From assembly GCF_023701525.1 (NCBI RefSeq), contig NZ_JAMQAW010000028.1:44670-108669 (forward strand): 64,000 bases of DNA. The letters are read 5' to 3'. The notes beneath the pieces are model-generated. The model did no database searches, had not been told where the DNA came from, and saw nothing but the letters and a program-made list of their open reading frames with translations. The DNA is from Streptomyces albipurpureus (lineage in GTDB: Bacteria; Actinomycetota; Actinomycetes; Streptomycetales; Streptomycetaceae). Shown here piece by piece: positions 25,101 through 33,750 of the stretch; position 1 is the stretch's first letter, and each line of letters begins with the position of its first letter. The position numbers were made by a program, and so were the translations under genes.

Positions 25101-25463
25101 TCAGGTCCGCAGCACCTGAAGGACGTGCAGATTCGGCGCCCTGGCCAGCGCCTCGGAACCCGCCGGACGGCCGGCGCCGGGCTGCTGGTCGTAGCGGACG
25201 CCCTGCTCCTCGGCGTCGATGGGCCCCTCCGGGGGCGGTGAGGTGAGCACGGCGGCGTTGACCGTCGGTTGCAGCCCACAGGCCCCGTTCTCGTAGGGGC
25301 AGGAGAAGGCGGGCATCACATCGTCGGCGGCCAAGGCGGAGATATGGTGCTCGGCGGGCGGGCTCAGACAGATGAAGAGCGCGCCGAGGAGCGTCGCCAC
25401 GGCACTCAGCAGTGCCACGGGACGCTCGTTGGGCGCGATGAGGCCGTGCCGCGAACTCCTCAT
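25101..25463 (-). CDS. Small membrane-anchored protein, first gene of the DUF3105-DUF305 operon
   Basis: A 120-residue protein. One N-terminal hydrophobic helix (PVALLSAVATLLGALFICLS) is followed by PAEHH, a Cys pair (FSCPYENGACGLQ) and a C-terminal tail NLHVLQVLRT. I do not recognise a named family. The last four residues (VLRT) are the same as those of the DUF6153-like protein at 21340-22086, which has a similar helix-plus-His layout, so the two may be distant relatives or share a C-terminal signal. It precedes DUF3105 by 60 bases. Confidence 0.65.
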   Translation of the reverse strand: MRSSRHGLIAPNERPVALLSAVATLLGALFICLSPPAEHHISALAADDVMPAFSCPYENGACGLQPTVNAAVLTSPPPEGPIDAEEQGVRYDQQPGAGRPAGSEALARAPNLHVLQVLRT

Positions 25464-25698
25464 GGCCGCTGATCGTAGCGAGCGAGGCCGCTGGGCACCT
25501 CATACGGGGCGGCCAAAACCGCTTCTGGCGGGTGGCTGGAACAGCGGGCGACAGGCCCCGGAGGCCTCAGGGTCGTCCTGAGGTGACCTCTGACCCACAA
25601 TGGGGCTCAGTGCTGGTGCGCAATGTGCCGGAAACCCATGGGTGGGATGCTCGCGGGAGCGGACGGCTTGACCAGCAATAAGTGGGTGGAAGGATTGG

Positions 25699-27066
25699 GT
25701 GGCAATGGATAAGCAGCAGGAGTTTGTGCTCCGCACGCTGGAGGAGCGCGACATCCGCTTTGTGCGTCTGTGGTTCACCGACGTGCTCGGCTTCCTCAAG
25801 TCGGTCGCGGTGGCCCCCGCCGAGCTTGAGCAGGCATTCGACGAGGGCATCGGCTTCGACGGGTCCGCGATCGAGGGCTTCGCCCGGGTGTACGAATCCG
25901 ACATGATCGCGAAGCCGGACCCGGGCACCTTCCAGATCCTGCCCTGGCGCGCGGAGGCGCCCGGTACGGCCCGGATGTTCTGCGACATCCTGATGCCCGA
26001 CGGGTCGCCGTCCTTCGCCGACCCGCGCTACGTACTGAAACGGATGCTCGCCAAGACCTCCGATCTGGGCTTCACCTTCTACACCCACCCGGAGATCGAG
26101 TTCTTCCTGTTGAAGGACAAGCCGCTGGACGGCAGCCGCCCGGTTCCCGCCGACAACTCCGGGTACTTCGACCACACCCCGCAGAACGTGGGGATGGACT
26201 TCCGCCGTCAGGCGATCACCATGCTGGAGTCGATGGGCATCTCGGTGGAGTTCAGCCACCACGAGGGCGCACCGGGCCAGCAGGAGATCGATCTGCGGTA
26301 CGCGGACGCGCTCTCCACCGCCGACAACATCATGACCTTCCGGCTGGTGATGAAGCAGGTGGCGCTGGAGCAGGGCGTTCAGGCGACCTTTATGCCGAAA
26401 CCGTTCAGTGAGTACCCGGGGTCCGGAATGCACACCCATCTCTCCCTTTTCGAGGGGGACCGGAACGCGTTCTACGAGTCGGGTTCGGAGTACCAACTCT
26501 CCAAGGTGGGGCGGTCCTTCATCGCCGGCCTGCTGAAGCACGCCGCTGAGATCTCCGCCGTCACCAACCAGTGGGTCAACTCCTACAAGCGCATCTGGGG
26601 CGGCTCGGCCCGTAGCGCGGGTGCCGGCGGCGAAGCGCCCTCGTACATCTGCTGGGGCCACAACAACCGCTCCGCGCTGATCCGGGTACCGATGTACAAG
26701 CCGGGCAAGACGGGCTCATCGCGGGTGGAGGTGCGTTCCATCGACTCGGGTGCGAACCCCTATCTGACGTACGCCGTTCTGCTGGCGGCCGGGCTGAAGG
26801 GCATCGAAGAGGGCTATGAGCTGCCGCCCGGTGCCGATGACGATGTCTGGGCGCTGTCGGACGGGGAACGGCGGGCGATGGGCATCGAGCCACTGCCGCA
26901 GAACCTCGGTGAGGCGATCGCGCTGATGGAGCGCAGTGAGCTGGTGGCCGAGACGCTGGGGGAGCATGTCTTCGACTTCTTCCTGCGCAACAAGAAGCAG
27001 GAGTGGGAGGAGTACCGCTCCGAGGTGACCGCCTTTGAGCTGCGGAAGATGATGCCGGTGCTGTGA
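25699..27066 (+). CDS. glnA2: Glutamine synthetase-like enzyme, GlnA2 type
   Basis: A 455-residue class I glutamine-synthetase-fold ligase. The N-terminal beta-grasp domain (FVRLWFTDVLGFLKSVAV, GFDGSAIEGFARVYESD) is followed by the catalytic domain with EIEFFLL, GAPGQQEIDLRYADAL, PKPFSEYPGSGMHTHLSLF, NNRSALIRVP and SSRVEVRSIDSGANPYL. At the usual adenylylation site (NLYDLP) this protein reads DDVWALSD, with no Tyr, so it should escape GlnE control. The Streptomyces GlnA2 group is reported to act as gamma-glutamylpolyamine synthetase rather than a true GS. GTG 25699 has AAGG five bases upstream; ATG 25705 is an alternative. Confidence 0.9.
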   Translation: MAMDKQQEFVLRTLEERDIRFVRLWFTDVLGFLKSVAVAPAELEQAFDEGIGFDGSAIEGFARVYESDMIAKPDPGTFQILPWRAEAPGTARMFCDILMPDGSPSFADPRYVLKRMLAKTSDLGFTFYTHPEIEFFLLKDKPLDGSRPVPADNSGYFDHTPQNVGMDFRRQAITMLESMGISVEFSHHEGAPGQQEIDLRYADALSTADNIMTFRLVMKQVALEQGVQATFMPKPFSEYPGSGMHTHLSLFEGDRNAFYESGSEYQLSKVGRSFIAGLLKHAAEISAVTNQWVNSYKRIWGGSARSAGAGGEAPSYICWGHNNRSALIRVPMYKPGKTGSSRVEVRSIDSGANPYLTYAVLLAAGLKGIEEGYELPPGADDDVWALSDGERRAMGIEPLPQNLGEAIALMERSELVAETLGEHVFDFFLRNKKQEWEEYRSEVTAFELRKMMPVL

Positions 27067-27090
27067 GCGCGGCTCACGGCGGCTTGCGAT

Positions 27091-27133
27091 GGCTTCGGGC
27101 CAGTGGCGATATGCCGCTGGTCCGAAGCCTTTT
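27091..27133 (+). terminator. Rho-independent terminator of glnA2
   Basis: GGCTTCGGGCCAGTGGC pairs with GCCGCTGGTCCGAAGCC over 17 positions (two G-T pairs) around the loop GATAT, followed directly by TTTT (27130-27133). One of the few classical stem-plus-T-run terminators here, 25 bases past the stop. Confidence 0.85.
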
Positions 27134-27372
27134 CGCCGCTCAGGGGCGGCCCGTGGGCCGCTGCCGGGACCGTTTCGGCGAGTTCCTTCCGCGCAGGGCG
27201 CCGGTGAGGCTGCCGAAGGCTGTTCTGCTGTCCTCCCCGGTCGGGACATGACCACCAAGAGGTCGGAATCCGTCCTCGTGGTGGTCCGCTGGGTCTGCGC
27301 CGGGATGCGGACCCAGGGATACGCGGTGACCCTGGAGGAGTGGGGGGATGTGAGGGAAGAAGGGATGACCCC

Positions 27373-27582
27373 ATGTCCGTGCTGGACAAGCTCAAGAACA
27401 TGCTCAAGGGCCATGAGTCCCAAGTGGACAAGGGCGTCGACAAGGCGGGCGACAAGGTCGACGACAGGACCCAGGGCAAGTACACCGGTCAGGTGGACAC
27501 GGCCCAGGACAAGCTCAAGGGCCAGTACGGCTCCGGCGGCACATCGGGCACGGGGCAGCCCCCCGGGCCCCCGCAGAGCTGA
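27373..27582 (+). CDS. Antitoxin-like protein (MT0933/Rv0909 type)
   Basis: A 69-residue hydrophilic, Lys/Asp/Gln-rich protein: MSVLDKLKNMLKGHESQVDK, GVDKAGDKVDDRTQGKYTGQ, VDTAQDKLKGQYG, then a Gly/Pro tail. The pattern of amphipathic helices and the DKAGDKVDDRTQGKY block match the small MT0933-like antitoxin family abundant in Streptomyces. No toxin partner is adjacent; such orphan copies may have other roles. The ATG at 27373 has AAGGG upstream. Confidence 0.7.
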   Translation: MSVLDKLKNMLKGHESQVDKGVDKAGDKVDDRTQGKYTGQVDTAQDKLKGQYGSGGTSGTGQPPGPPQS

Positions 27583-27673
27583 CACCCTCAGCAGGTCCTC
27601 ACACGGGAGTCTTCACGCGGACTCTCCGCACGGGAGTCTTCGTGCGGGAGTCCTCGTGCGGCAGGATCGGCGC

Positions 27674-27737
27674 GCTCTGAACCTGCCGCGCGCTGAACCT
27701 GCCGTGCTCTGAACCTGCCGTGCTCTGAACCTCTCCG
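27674..27737. repeat. 16-bp tandem repeat, four copies
   Basis: The unit GCTCTGAACCTGCCGT recurs at 27674, 27690, 27706 and 27722 with minor changes in the outer copies. Just upstream (27602-27660) are imperfect copies of ACGGGAGTCTTC. The region between the antitoxin-like gene and the VOC gene (27583-28011) holds no supported gene, only these repeats and a long palindrome. Confidence 0.85.
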
Positions 27738-27919
27738 ACGCACCAGCCGCGCGGGCCCCAGCGGTCGGGGCGGTAACCCCTGGTGTCCCGTCCGGCGGAT
27801 CACGGCGCAGGGAAAATGGATTGATCGTTGATCGGGCACACATGGTGCACTGCCGCTCATGGCGACACTTCCCGTATGGAGGGGCGGAGTACGACCCGCT
27901 CGGCCGCTCGGATCAGCGG

Positions 27920-27969
27920 CAGGCGCCTGGCACTGGTGGGACCCAGGTCCCACCAGTGCCAGGCGCCTG
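27920..27969. terminator. 50-bp perfect palindrome, probable terminator
   Basis: Arms of 24 bases (27920-27943 and 27946-27969, beginning CAGGCGCCTGGCACTGG) are exactly complementary around a 2-base centre. It lies 43 bases past the stop of the VOC gene on the minus strand, the position of a terminator. The length and perfection are unusual even for Streptomyces, so a role as a mobile-element relic or DNA cruciform is possible. Confidence 0.6.
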
Positions 27970-28011
27970 TGACCGGGGCCAGCCCCGACCCGATAGGGCG
28001 ACCAAGATCTC

Positions 28012-28443
28012 TCAGCGTTCCGACAGCGGTGACGGGGCCTGCTGGATGGCCCAGCCGTTGCCGTCCGGGTCCTTGAAGAAGAGGAAGGAGTTCCACTCCC
28101 CGCCCGGCCCCTCCTCCCAACCTCTCTCGCCGACGTGCTGGATCTCGCTGACATCCACCGCGTTCTCCAGAAGTGCCGCCCGGGCACCCGCCAGATCGGT
28201 CACACAGAGCTGTAGCCCCTGGAGTGAGCCGGGTGCCATGGCGCCCTGCCCGGGAGCGAGCGGGAAACCGCTCATCAGGGCGATCGAGCAGCGGGAGCCC
28301 GGTGGGGTCAGCTGGATGATCCGCACACCGGGCGCCACCTCCTGGTCCAGGTCGAGTCTGAAGCCGCAGGCCTCCGCGTAGAACTCCTTGGAGCGGTCCA
28401 GATCCGTCGCCGGGACCGTGACGACCTCAAGTGTCAACTCCAT
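28012..28443 (-). CDS. VOC (glyoxalase/bleomycin-resistance fold) protein
   Basis: A 143-residue protein with two beta-alpha-beta-beta-beta modules: MELTLEVVTVPATDLDRSKEFYAEACGFRLDLD and LQGLQLCVTDLAGARAALLENAVDVS...FLFFKDPDGNGWAIQQ. The DPDGNGWAIQ end is the usual VOC metal-site strand. The family ranges from isomerases to drug-binding proteins; nothing here fixes the substrate. Followed by the 50-bp palindrome. Start ATG at 28441-28443. Confidence 0.88.
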   Translation of the reverse strand: MELTLEVVTVPATDLDRSKEFYAEACGFRLDLDQEVAPGVRIIQLTPPGSRCSIALMSGFPLAPGQGAMAPGSLQGLQLCVTDLAGARAALLENAVDVSEIQHVGERGWEEGPGGEWNSFLFFKDPDGNGWAIQQAPSPLSER

Positions 28444-28518
28444 GAACGGGACTTCCTTCCTAGCGATCTGATCTCTCCAGCCCCGAGGGTTGGTATGAGC
28501 CGGTACAGCCGCAGAGGA

Positions 28519-29043
28519 TCACTCCTGCCCAAACCGCCAGCGCGTCATCCCATACGGACCCTTGGCGAACCCGAACGCGGTACGCGGCTCCACCCGGAAG
28601 ACCAGCGCCGGGCCGCCCTGGCCGACGAACGCCCCGTCCCGGACCTCGAAGGTCCAGTCGGCGCCGTACTTCTGTGTGTAGGCGGCGGCCAACGAACGCA
28701 GTCGCGCATCGTCGGTCACCCGGTCCGCGGTGCCCTCGACCACCAGGTCACAACCCCCGTGGAGGGAGTTCACACCGGTGGTGAGCACCACTTCCCCGTT
28801 CACGGCGATGTTCTTCGCCTTGCGCTCGTCCTCACCGGTGCAGAAGTTCAGCCCGCCGTCATGCCAGACCGCGATCAGCGGTGTGACATGGGGTCGGCCA
28901 TCGGGCCGGACCGTCGACAGCCAGAAGACCTCTGCCGCCGTCAGCAGCTCAACGGCCTCGGACCAGTCCTCAGCTGCCGCCTTGTCCTCGCTGAAACGGG
29001 TGATCAGCTGGGTCAGTGGGGGAGGGGATGCGGAGTCGACCAT
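28519..29043 (-). CDS. PPOX-class (pyridoxamine-phosphate-oxidase-fold) protein
   Basis: A 174-residue flavin- or F420-binding split-barrel protein. AEVFWLSTVRPDGRPHVTPLIAVWHDGGLNFCTG is the cofactor-binding strand pair of the PNPOx superfamily, followed by ERKAKNIAVNGEVVLTTG and a C-terminal LVFRVEPRTAFGFAKG. An F420 cofactor is plausible in this npdG-bearing genome but cannot be told from FMN here. ATG at 29041-29043 (MVDSASPPPL) is preferred over an upstream Met. Separated from the VOC gene by 75 bases. Confidence 0.85.
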   Translation of the reverse strand: MVDSASPPPLTQLITRFSEDKAAAEDWSEAVELLTAAEVFWLSTVRPDGRPHVTPLIAVWHDGGLNFCTGEDERKAKNIAVNGEVVLTTGVNSLHGGCDLVVEGTADRVTDDARLRSLAAAYTQKYGADWTFEVRDGAFVGQGGPALVFRVEPRTAFGFAKGPYGMTRWRFGQE

Positions 29044-29276
29044 GGCGCTCGGTCCTCTCGTGCTCGGTGCGGCGCAACGTTTCGCCGCAGTCGGAGGTCG
29101 CAATGCGGGCTGCAAGGGAGACTGCCTCCGCGGCCCATACTCATCGCTCGGGCGTGGACCACAGGGGACCGCCGCGCACTGGTGCGGCTAGTCTCAGGTC
29201 CGGACCTTGATCGCGGCCTGATACGAGCGCCGGGTATGAGGCGAGCGCGGGGCGAGCGCGGAATGGAGACGGCAGG

Positions 29277-32267
29277 ATGACGGCGGTGCCGGGGCGCAGA
29301 AGCAGTACCTTCACTCGGCTGCTACGGCAAGGATTCACCGACCCCGCCGCCGCCGAAGTACTGCTGGCGCTGCCCGCCATGGCACCCGTGCGGGATGACT
29401 CGGTGCTGCTGGACGCCCTCGGAGCCGCCGCCGACCCCGATCTGGCACTGCGCGGTCTCGTCCGGCTGGTGGAAGCGCAGGACCCGGAGGAACCGCGTGT
29501 CTTCCTCGACACCCTCGTCGCCGCCAAACCGCTCCGCGACCGCCTTCTCGGCGTCCTCGGCGCGTCCGAGGCGCTCGGGGACCATCTGGCGCGCCACCCC
29601 GGTGACTGGCGGGTTCTCGCCACCTATGAGTCGACCGATCTCCACCCCGGGGTACCGGAGTTCGAGGAGTGCCTGGCCGATGCCACCGACCCCGAGTCCC
29701 TACGGGTCGACTACCGTCGCTGCCTGCTCGCCATCGCCGCCCGGGATGTGTGCGGACTGACCGATGTGGCGCAGACCGCCGCCGAACTGGCCGACCTCGC
29801 CACCGCGACCCTCCGGGCCGCCCTCGCCATCGCCCAGGCGGCGGCCCCCGACGACGCGGCTCGCTGCCGGCTCGCCATCATCGCCCTCGGCAAGTGCGGC
29901 GGCCATGAGCTGAACTACGTCTCCGACGTCGATGTCGTCTTCGTCGCCGAACCCTTCGGCGGCGCCGATGAGAACAGCGCGATCCAGGCCGCCACCCGGC
30001 TCGCCTCCCATCTCATGCGGATCTGCTCCGAGACCACCGTCGAGGGCACCATCTGGCCGGTCGACGCCAATCTGCGCCCCGAAGGGCGCAACGGACCGCT
30101 GGTACGCACCCTCTCCAGCCATCTGGCCTACTACCAGCGGTGGGCGAAGACATGGGAGTTCCAGGCCCTGCTGAAGGCCCGTCCGGTCGCCGGTGACTCC
30201 GCCCTGGGCCAGGAGTACATCGACGCCGTCTCCCCGCTGGTGTGGCAGGCCGCCGAGCGGGAGAACTTCGTCGCCGACGTCCAGAAGATGCGCCGCCGGG
30301 TCATCGACAACATCCCCGCCGCCGAAGTGGAGCGAGAGCTCAAGCTCGGCCCCGGCGGGCTGCGGGACGTCGAGTTCGCCGTACAGCTACTCCAACTGGT
30401 CCATGGCCGCGCTGACAACACCCTGCACAGCGGCAGCACCCTGGAGGCCCTGCACGCACTCGCCGAAGGCGGCTACGTCGGCCGGGTGGACGCCGCCCAA
30501 CTCGACGACGCCTACCGCTTCCTCCGCGCCATGGAACACCGCATCCAGCTCTACCGGCTGCGCCGCACCCATCTCGTCCCGGAGGCCGAGGAAGACCTAC
30601 GGCGCCTCGGCCGTTCCCTGGGGCTGCGGGTCGATCCGGTCGCCGAGCTCAACCGCTCCTGGCGACGGCACGCCGCCGTGGTACGACGCCTCCACGAGAA
30701 GCTGTTCTACCGGCCGCTCCTCGACGCCGTGGCCCAACTCGCCTCCGGTGAGACCCGGCTGAGCACCAAGGCGGCCGGACAGCGCCTGGAAGCACTCGGT
30801 TACGCCGACCCGTCCGCCGCGCTGCGCCATCTGGAGGCGCTGGCCTCCGGAGTCAGCCGCAAGGCCGCGATCCAGCGGACCCTGCTGCCGGTGCTGCTGG
30901 GCTGGTTCGCCGACTCCGCCGACCCGGACGCGGGACTGCTCGGCTTCCGCAAGGTCTCCGACGCGCTGGGCAAGACCCCCTGGTACCTGCGGCTGCTCCG
31001 GGACGAGGGCGCCGCGGCGGAGAACCTCGCCCGGGTCCTCTCGGCCGGACGTCTCGCCCCCGATCTGCTGCTGCGAGCCCCGGAGGCCGTGGCCATCCTC
31101 GGCAACCCCGGCGGTCTCGACCCACGGCGCAGGGACCATCTGGAACCGGAGATCCTGGCGGCGGTCGGCCGCGCGGTGACCGCCGAGGACGCCGTTGTCG
31201 CGGCTCGTGGCGTGCGCCGCCGGGAGCTGTTCCGTACCGCGGCGGCCGATCTGATCGGCTCGTACGGCACCGAGGAGAGCCCCGCCGAGGCCGACCCCGG
31301 CGCCCTGGTCGACCGGGTCGGCCTGGCGATCACGGATCTCAACGCGGCCACCATCGCCGGTGCCCTGCGGGCCGCCGTGCGCGAGCGCTGGGGCGATGAG
31401 CTGCCGACCCGGTTCGCCGTGATCGGCATGGGCCGCTTCGGCGGGCGGGAGTTGGCCTACGGCTCCGACGCGGATGTGCTCTTCGTCCATCAGCCGCGCG
31501 AGGGCGTGGACGAGCAGGAGGCGGCCAAGGCGGCGAACACCGTGGTCACCGAGATGCGCCGACTGCTCCAGGTACCGACCGCCGACCCACCACTGCTGAT
31601 CGACGCCGATCTGCGGCCGGAGGGCAAGAGCGGCCCGCTGGTCCGCACCCTGGCGTCGTACGAGGCCTACTACCGGCGCTGGGCGCTGGGGTGGGAGAGC
31701 CAGGCGCTGCTCCGGGCGGAGCCGATGGCGGGCGACCCGGAGCTGGGCGCGCGCTTCATCGATCTGATCGACCCGCTGCGCTACCCGGTGGAGGGGCTCG
31801 GGGACGACGCGGTACGGGAGATCCGCCGGCTCAAGGCCCGGATGGAGTCCGAACGCCTCCCGCGCGGCGCGGACGCCACCCTCCACACCAAGCTCGGGCG
31901 GGGTGGACTCAGCGATGTGGAGTGGACCGTCCAGCTCATCCAGATGCAGCACGCCTGGAGGGAGCCCGGTCTGCGCACCACCCGTACCCGGCCCGCCCTG
32001 GCCGCGGCCCAGCACGCCGGCCTGATCGGCACCGAGGAGGCGCAGATCCTGGACGAGGCCTGGGTGCTGGCGACCCGGGTCCGCAACGGAGTGATGCTGG
32101 TACGCGGCCGGGCGGGGGACACCTTCCCGTCGGACGGCAGGGAACTGGCCGCGGTGGGAAGGTACTTGGGGTACGAGCCCGGCCATGTCGGCGACATGCT
32201 GGATGACTACCGCCGCACCACCCGCCGGGCCCGAGCGGTGATGGAGACACTGTTCTACGGGGCGTGA
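29277..32267 (+). CDS. glnE: Bifunctional glutamine synthetase adenylyltransferase/deadenylase
   Basis: A 996-residue regulator that adds or removes AMP from glutamine synthetase I according to nitrogen state. Two nucleotidyltransferase domains are visible: GKCGGHELNYVSDVDVVFV (about 205-223) and GMGRFGGRELAYGSDADVLFV (about 717-737), each with the GG...S-D-x-D metal site. KLGPGGLRDVEFAVQLLQLVHG and KLGRGGLSDVEWTVQLIQMQH follow them. Length is normal. Close association with glnA2 is a conserved actinobacterial arrangement. The nearby GlnA2 itself appears to lack the target Tyr, so the substrate GlnA lies elsewhere. Confidence 0.95.
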   Translation: MTAVPGRRSSTFTRLLRQGFTDPAAAEVLLALPAMAPVRDDSVLLDALGAAADPDLALRGLVRLVEAQDPEEPRVFLDTLVAAKPLRDRLLGVLGASEALGDHLARHPGDWRVLATYESTDLHPGVPEFEECLADATDPESLRVDYRRCLLAIAARDVCGLTDVAQTAAELADLATATLRAALAIAQAAAPDDAARCRLAIIALGKCGGHELNYVSDVDVVFVAEPFGGADENSAIQAATRLASHLMRICSETTVEGTIWPVDANLRPEGRNGPLVRTLSSHLAYYQRWAKTWEFQALLKARPVAGDSALGQEYIDAVSPLVWQAAERENFVADVQKMRRRVIDNIPAAEVERELKLGPGGLRDVEFAVQLLQLVHGRADNTLHSGSTLEALHALAEGGYVGRVDAAQLDDAYRFLRAMEHRIQLYRLRRTHLVPEAEEDLRRLGRSLGLRVDPVAELNRSWRRHAAVVRRLHEKLFYRPLLDAVAQLASGETRLSTKAAGQRLEALGYADPSAALRHLEALASGVSRKAAIQRTLLPVLLGWFADSADPDAGLLGFRKVSDALGKTPWYLRLLRDEGAAAENLARVLSAGRLAPDLLLRAPEAVAILGNPGGLDPRRRDHLEPEILAAVGRAVTAEDAVVAARGVRRRELFRTAAADLIGSYGTEESPAEADPGALVDRVGLAITDLNAATIAGALRAAVRERWGDELPTRFAVIGMGRFGGRELAYGSDADVLFVHQPREGVDEQEAAKAANTVVTEMRRLLQVPTADPPLLIDADLRPEGKSGPLVRTLASYEAYYRRWALGWESQALLRAEPMAGDPELGARFIDLIDPLRYPVEGLGDDAVREIRRLKARMESERLPRGADATLHTKLGRGGLSDVEWTVQLIQMQHAWREPGLRTTRTRPALAAAQHAGLIGTEEAQILDEAWVLATRVRNGVMLVRGRAGDTFPSDGRELAAVGRYLGYEPGHVGDMLDDYRRTTRRARAVMETLFYGA

Positions 32268-32332
32268 GAAACCCGTCTGCGAACGTCAGGCGAGACCCGG
32301 CGACCACCGTGGAGGAGGACGGATGGAAACCA

Positions 32333-32832
32333 CCGGGCCCGGGTCTTGAGGCGCTGGTCTCCGCCAGCGGGGTCCCGGTGGACAGGGAGGGTGACGAGGA
32401 CCTCTCCGTTGTTCCGGTGACGGTCTCGCGCGAGGCCTACCAGATCATCCGCGAGGGGCTGACGAACGCCCGGCGCCACTGCGACGGCACCCCGGTGCTT
32501 GTCTGGCTCGGCCTGCGCGACGCCTGGAAGGACGACCGCAGGACCGGTGGATGGTCGTTGCGCTGGAGCCCGGGGAAGACGGATGGCCAGCGGCGCCGAG
32601 GTGCTGGAGACCAGGATGGAGAATCAGGATGGAGAATCTGGTGGCCACGGACTCCACGGGCACGACCCGGCGCGTCGGCCGTGGGCTGCCCGAGATCACC
32701 GACCGGGCCGCGCTGCTCGGCGGCCGAGCCGAAGCCGGTTTCGTCTCCACCGCCCTTGGGGAAGGGGTCTGGCGCCTGCTGGTCCTACTGCCGGTGGACG
32801 GCCGCTCCAGCAAGCACCAAGGCCAGCGCTGA
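32333..32832 (+). pseudogene. Frameshifted remnant of a two-component histidine kinase
   Basis: Two frames carry pieces of the HATPase half of a NarL-system kinase. The first (about 32333-32545) reads GLEALVSASGVPVDREGD then VSREAYQIIREGLTNARRHCDGTPVLVWLGL, i.e. the N-box region. The second (about 32632-32832) reads GRGLPEITDRAALLGGRAEAGF then VWRLLVLLPVD, the end of the ATPase domain. The sensor and dimerisation domains are missing and no single frame joins the pieces. It begins right after glnE with no response regulator nearby. Confidence 0.65.
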
Positions 32833-32978
32833 CCGGGTGCCGGCAGCGGCGCTGCCAGCGCTCTCCCCGCCGTACTGGCGTCATGGGCTCAACCTCTCCC
32901 TGACGGAGCCGCGGGCGCGCCGAGTGGCACGGTGGGTACGAGAACCGAGGTCGATCGGGTGGGGCCGCCCTGCGGGGA

Positions 32979-33584
32979 CTACGCCTCCAGCAGCCGCCGA
33001 AAACGCTCCACACACGCACCCAGCGCCAACTCGAACGCCGCGTCCGTCTGGCCAGGTGGCACCGCGGCCAATGCCTCGGCCAGTGCGGGAGTACTCGCCT
33101 CGTCGGTCAACTCCCACATCGACTCGGGAGCCGCCAAGTCCAGCGCGGAGCCCAGCACCACGTTCTCCACGGCGATGATCACCGTCATCACATCCCGGAG
33201 GGCGAACCCGGCCTCCAGCAGTGCCCCCACCGCCCGCTCGTACCCCTCCAGCACCTTGGGCGCGCGCACCGGCGAGCCCGCCAGCAGCGGGATCGCCCGG
33301 GGGTGGGCGGCGAAGGCGGCCCGATAGGAGCGGGCCCAGCCCGCCAGGGCCTCGTCCCAGGGCAGCAGCATCAGCACCGAGGTGTCGATGGCGCCGGCCA
33401 CGCGCTCCCGCACCAGTTCGATGATGCCGTCGCGCCCCTCCACATGGTGGTAGATCGAGCCCGTCTGCACCCCGAGCTTCCGGGCGATCCCCGGCACGCT
33501 GAACTCACCCTGGGCATCGACGAGTTCCAGGGCGGCCGTGGTGATGCGCTCCCGGTCGATCAGTGGTGTGCGCGGCCGTCCCAT
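32979..33584 (-). CDS. TetR-family regulator
   Basis: A 201-residue repressor. The helix-turn-helix is LIDRERITTAALELVDAQGEFSVPGIARKLGVQTGSIYHHVEGRDGIIELV (residues 8-57), followed by a TetR_C-type helical ligand domain (WARSYRAAFAAHPRAIPLLAGSPV). It is divergently transcribed from an amidohydrolase, with a 26-bp near-palindrome between the two starts (33666-33691), so it most likely represses both itself and that enzyme. Inducer unknown. Confidence 0.9.
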   Translation of the reverse strand: MGRPRTPLIDRERITTAALELVDAQGEFSVPGIARKLGVQTGSIYHHVEGRDGIIELVRERVAGAIDTSVLMLLPWDEALAGWARSYRAAFAAHPRAIPLLAGSPVRAPKVLEGYERAVGALLEAGFALRDVMTVIIAVENVVLGSALDLAAPESMWELTDEASTPALAEALAAVPPGQTDAAFELALGACVERFRRLLEA

Positions 33585-33665
33585 GTCTGCGATCTCCCCG
33601 TTGTCATTTTCCTGAACCCAGGGCGGTCTCTTCCCTGAACCCCATGGCAGAGGCTACATTGCCAA

Positions 33666-33691
33666 AACCGAAAGCCTTTAGGTTTACGGTT
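33666..33691. promoter_or_regulatory. Candidate TetR operator between divergent genes
   Basis: The pattern AACCG-N-AA-N-CCT-NN-AGG-N-TT-N-CGGTT matches its own reverse complement at 20 of 26 positions. It sits in the 166-base space between the TetR gene (start 33584) and the amidohydrolase (start 33751). Confidence 0.55.
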
Positions 33692-33750
33692 GTCATCCGT
33701 ACCTCCGGGGCCTGCGATATCCACACCGACCCTCAGCACAGGAGTGAGTA

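Noticed and set aside
25565..25583. CCTCAGG-N5-CCTGAGG hairpin upstream of glnA2 as a riboswitch
   Set aside because: It is a single 7-bp stem with no second conserved element, too little to call a structured RNA.
27583..28011. Coding potential in the repeat-rich spacer before the VOC gene
   Set aside because: Frames here translate the tandem repeats and palindrome; none has a family signature or ribosome-binding site.
32264..33178. 304-residue frame after glnE as one intact protein
   Set aside because: Only its first third resembles a histidine kinase; the kinase end continues in another frame, and the rest is Arg/Pro-rich shadow opposite the TetR gene.
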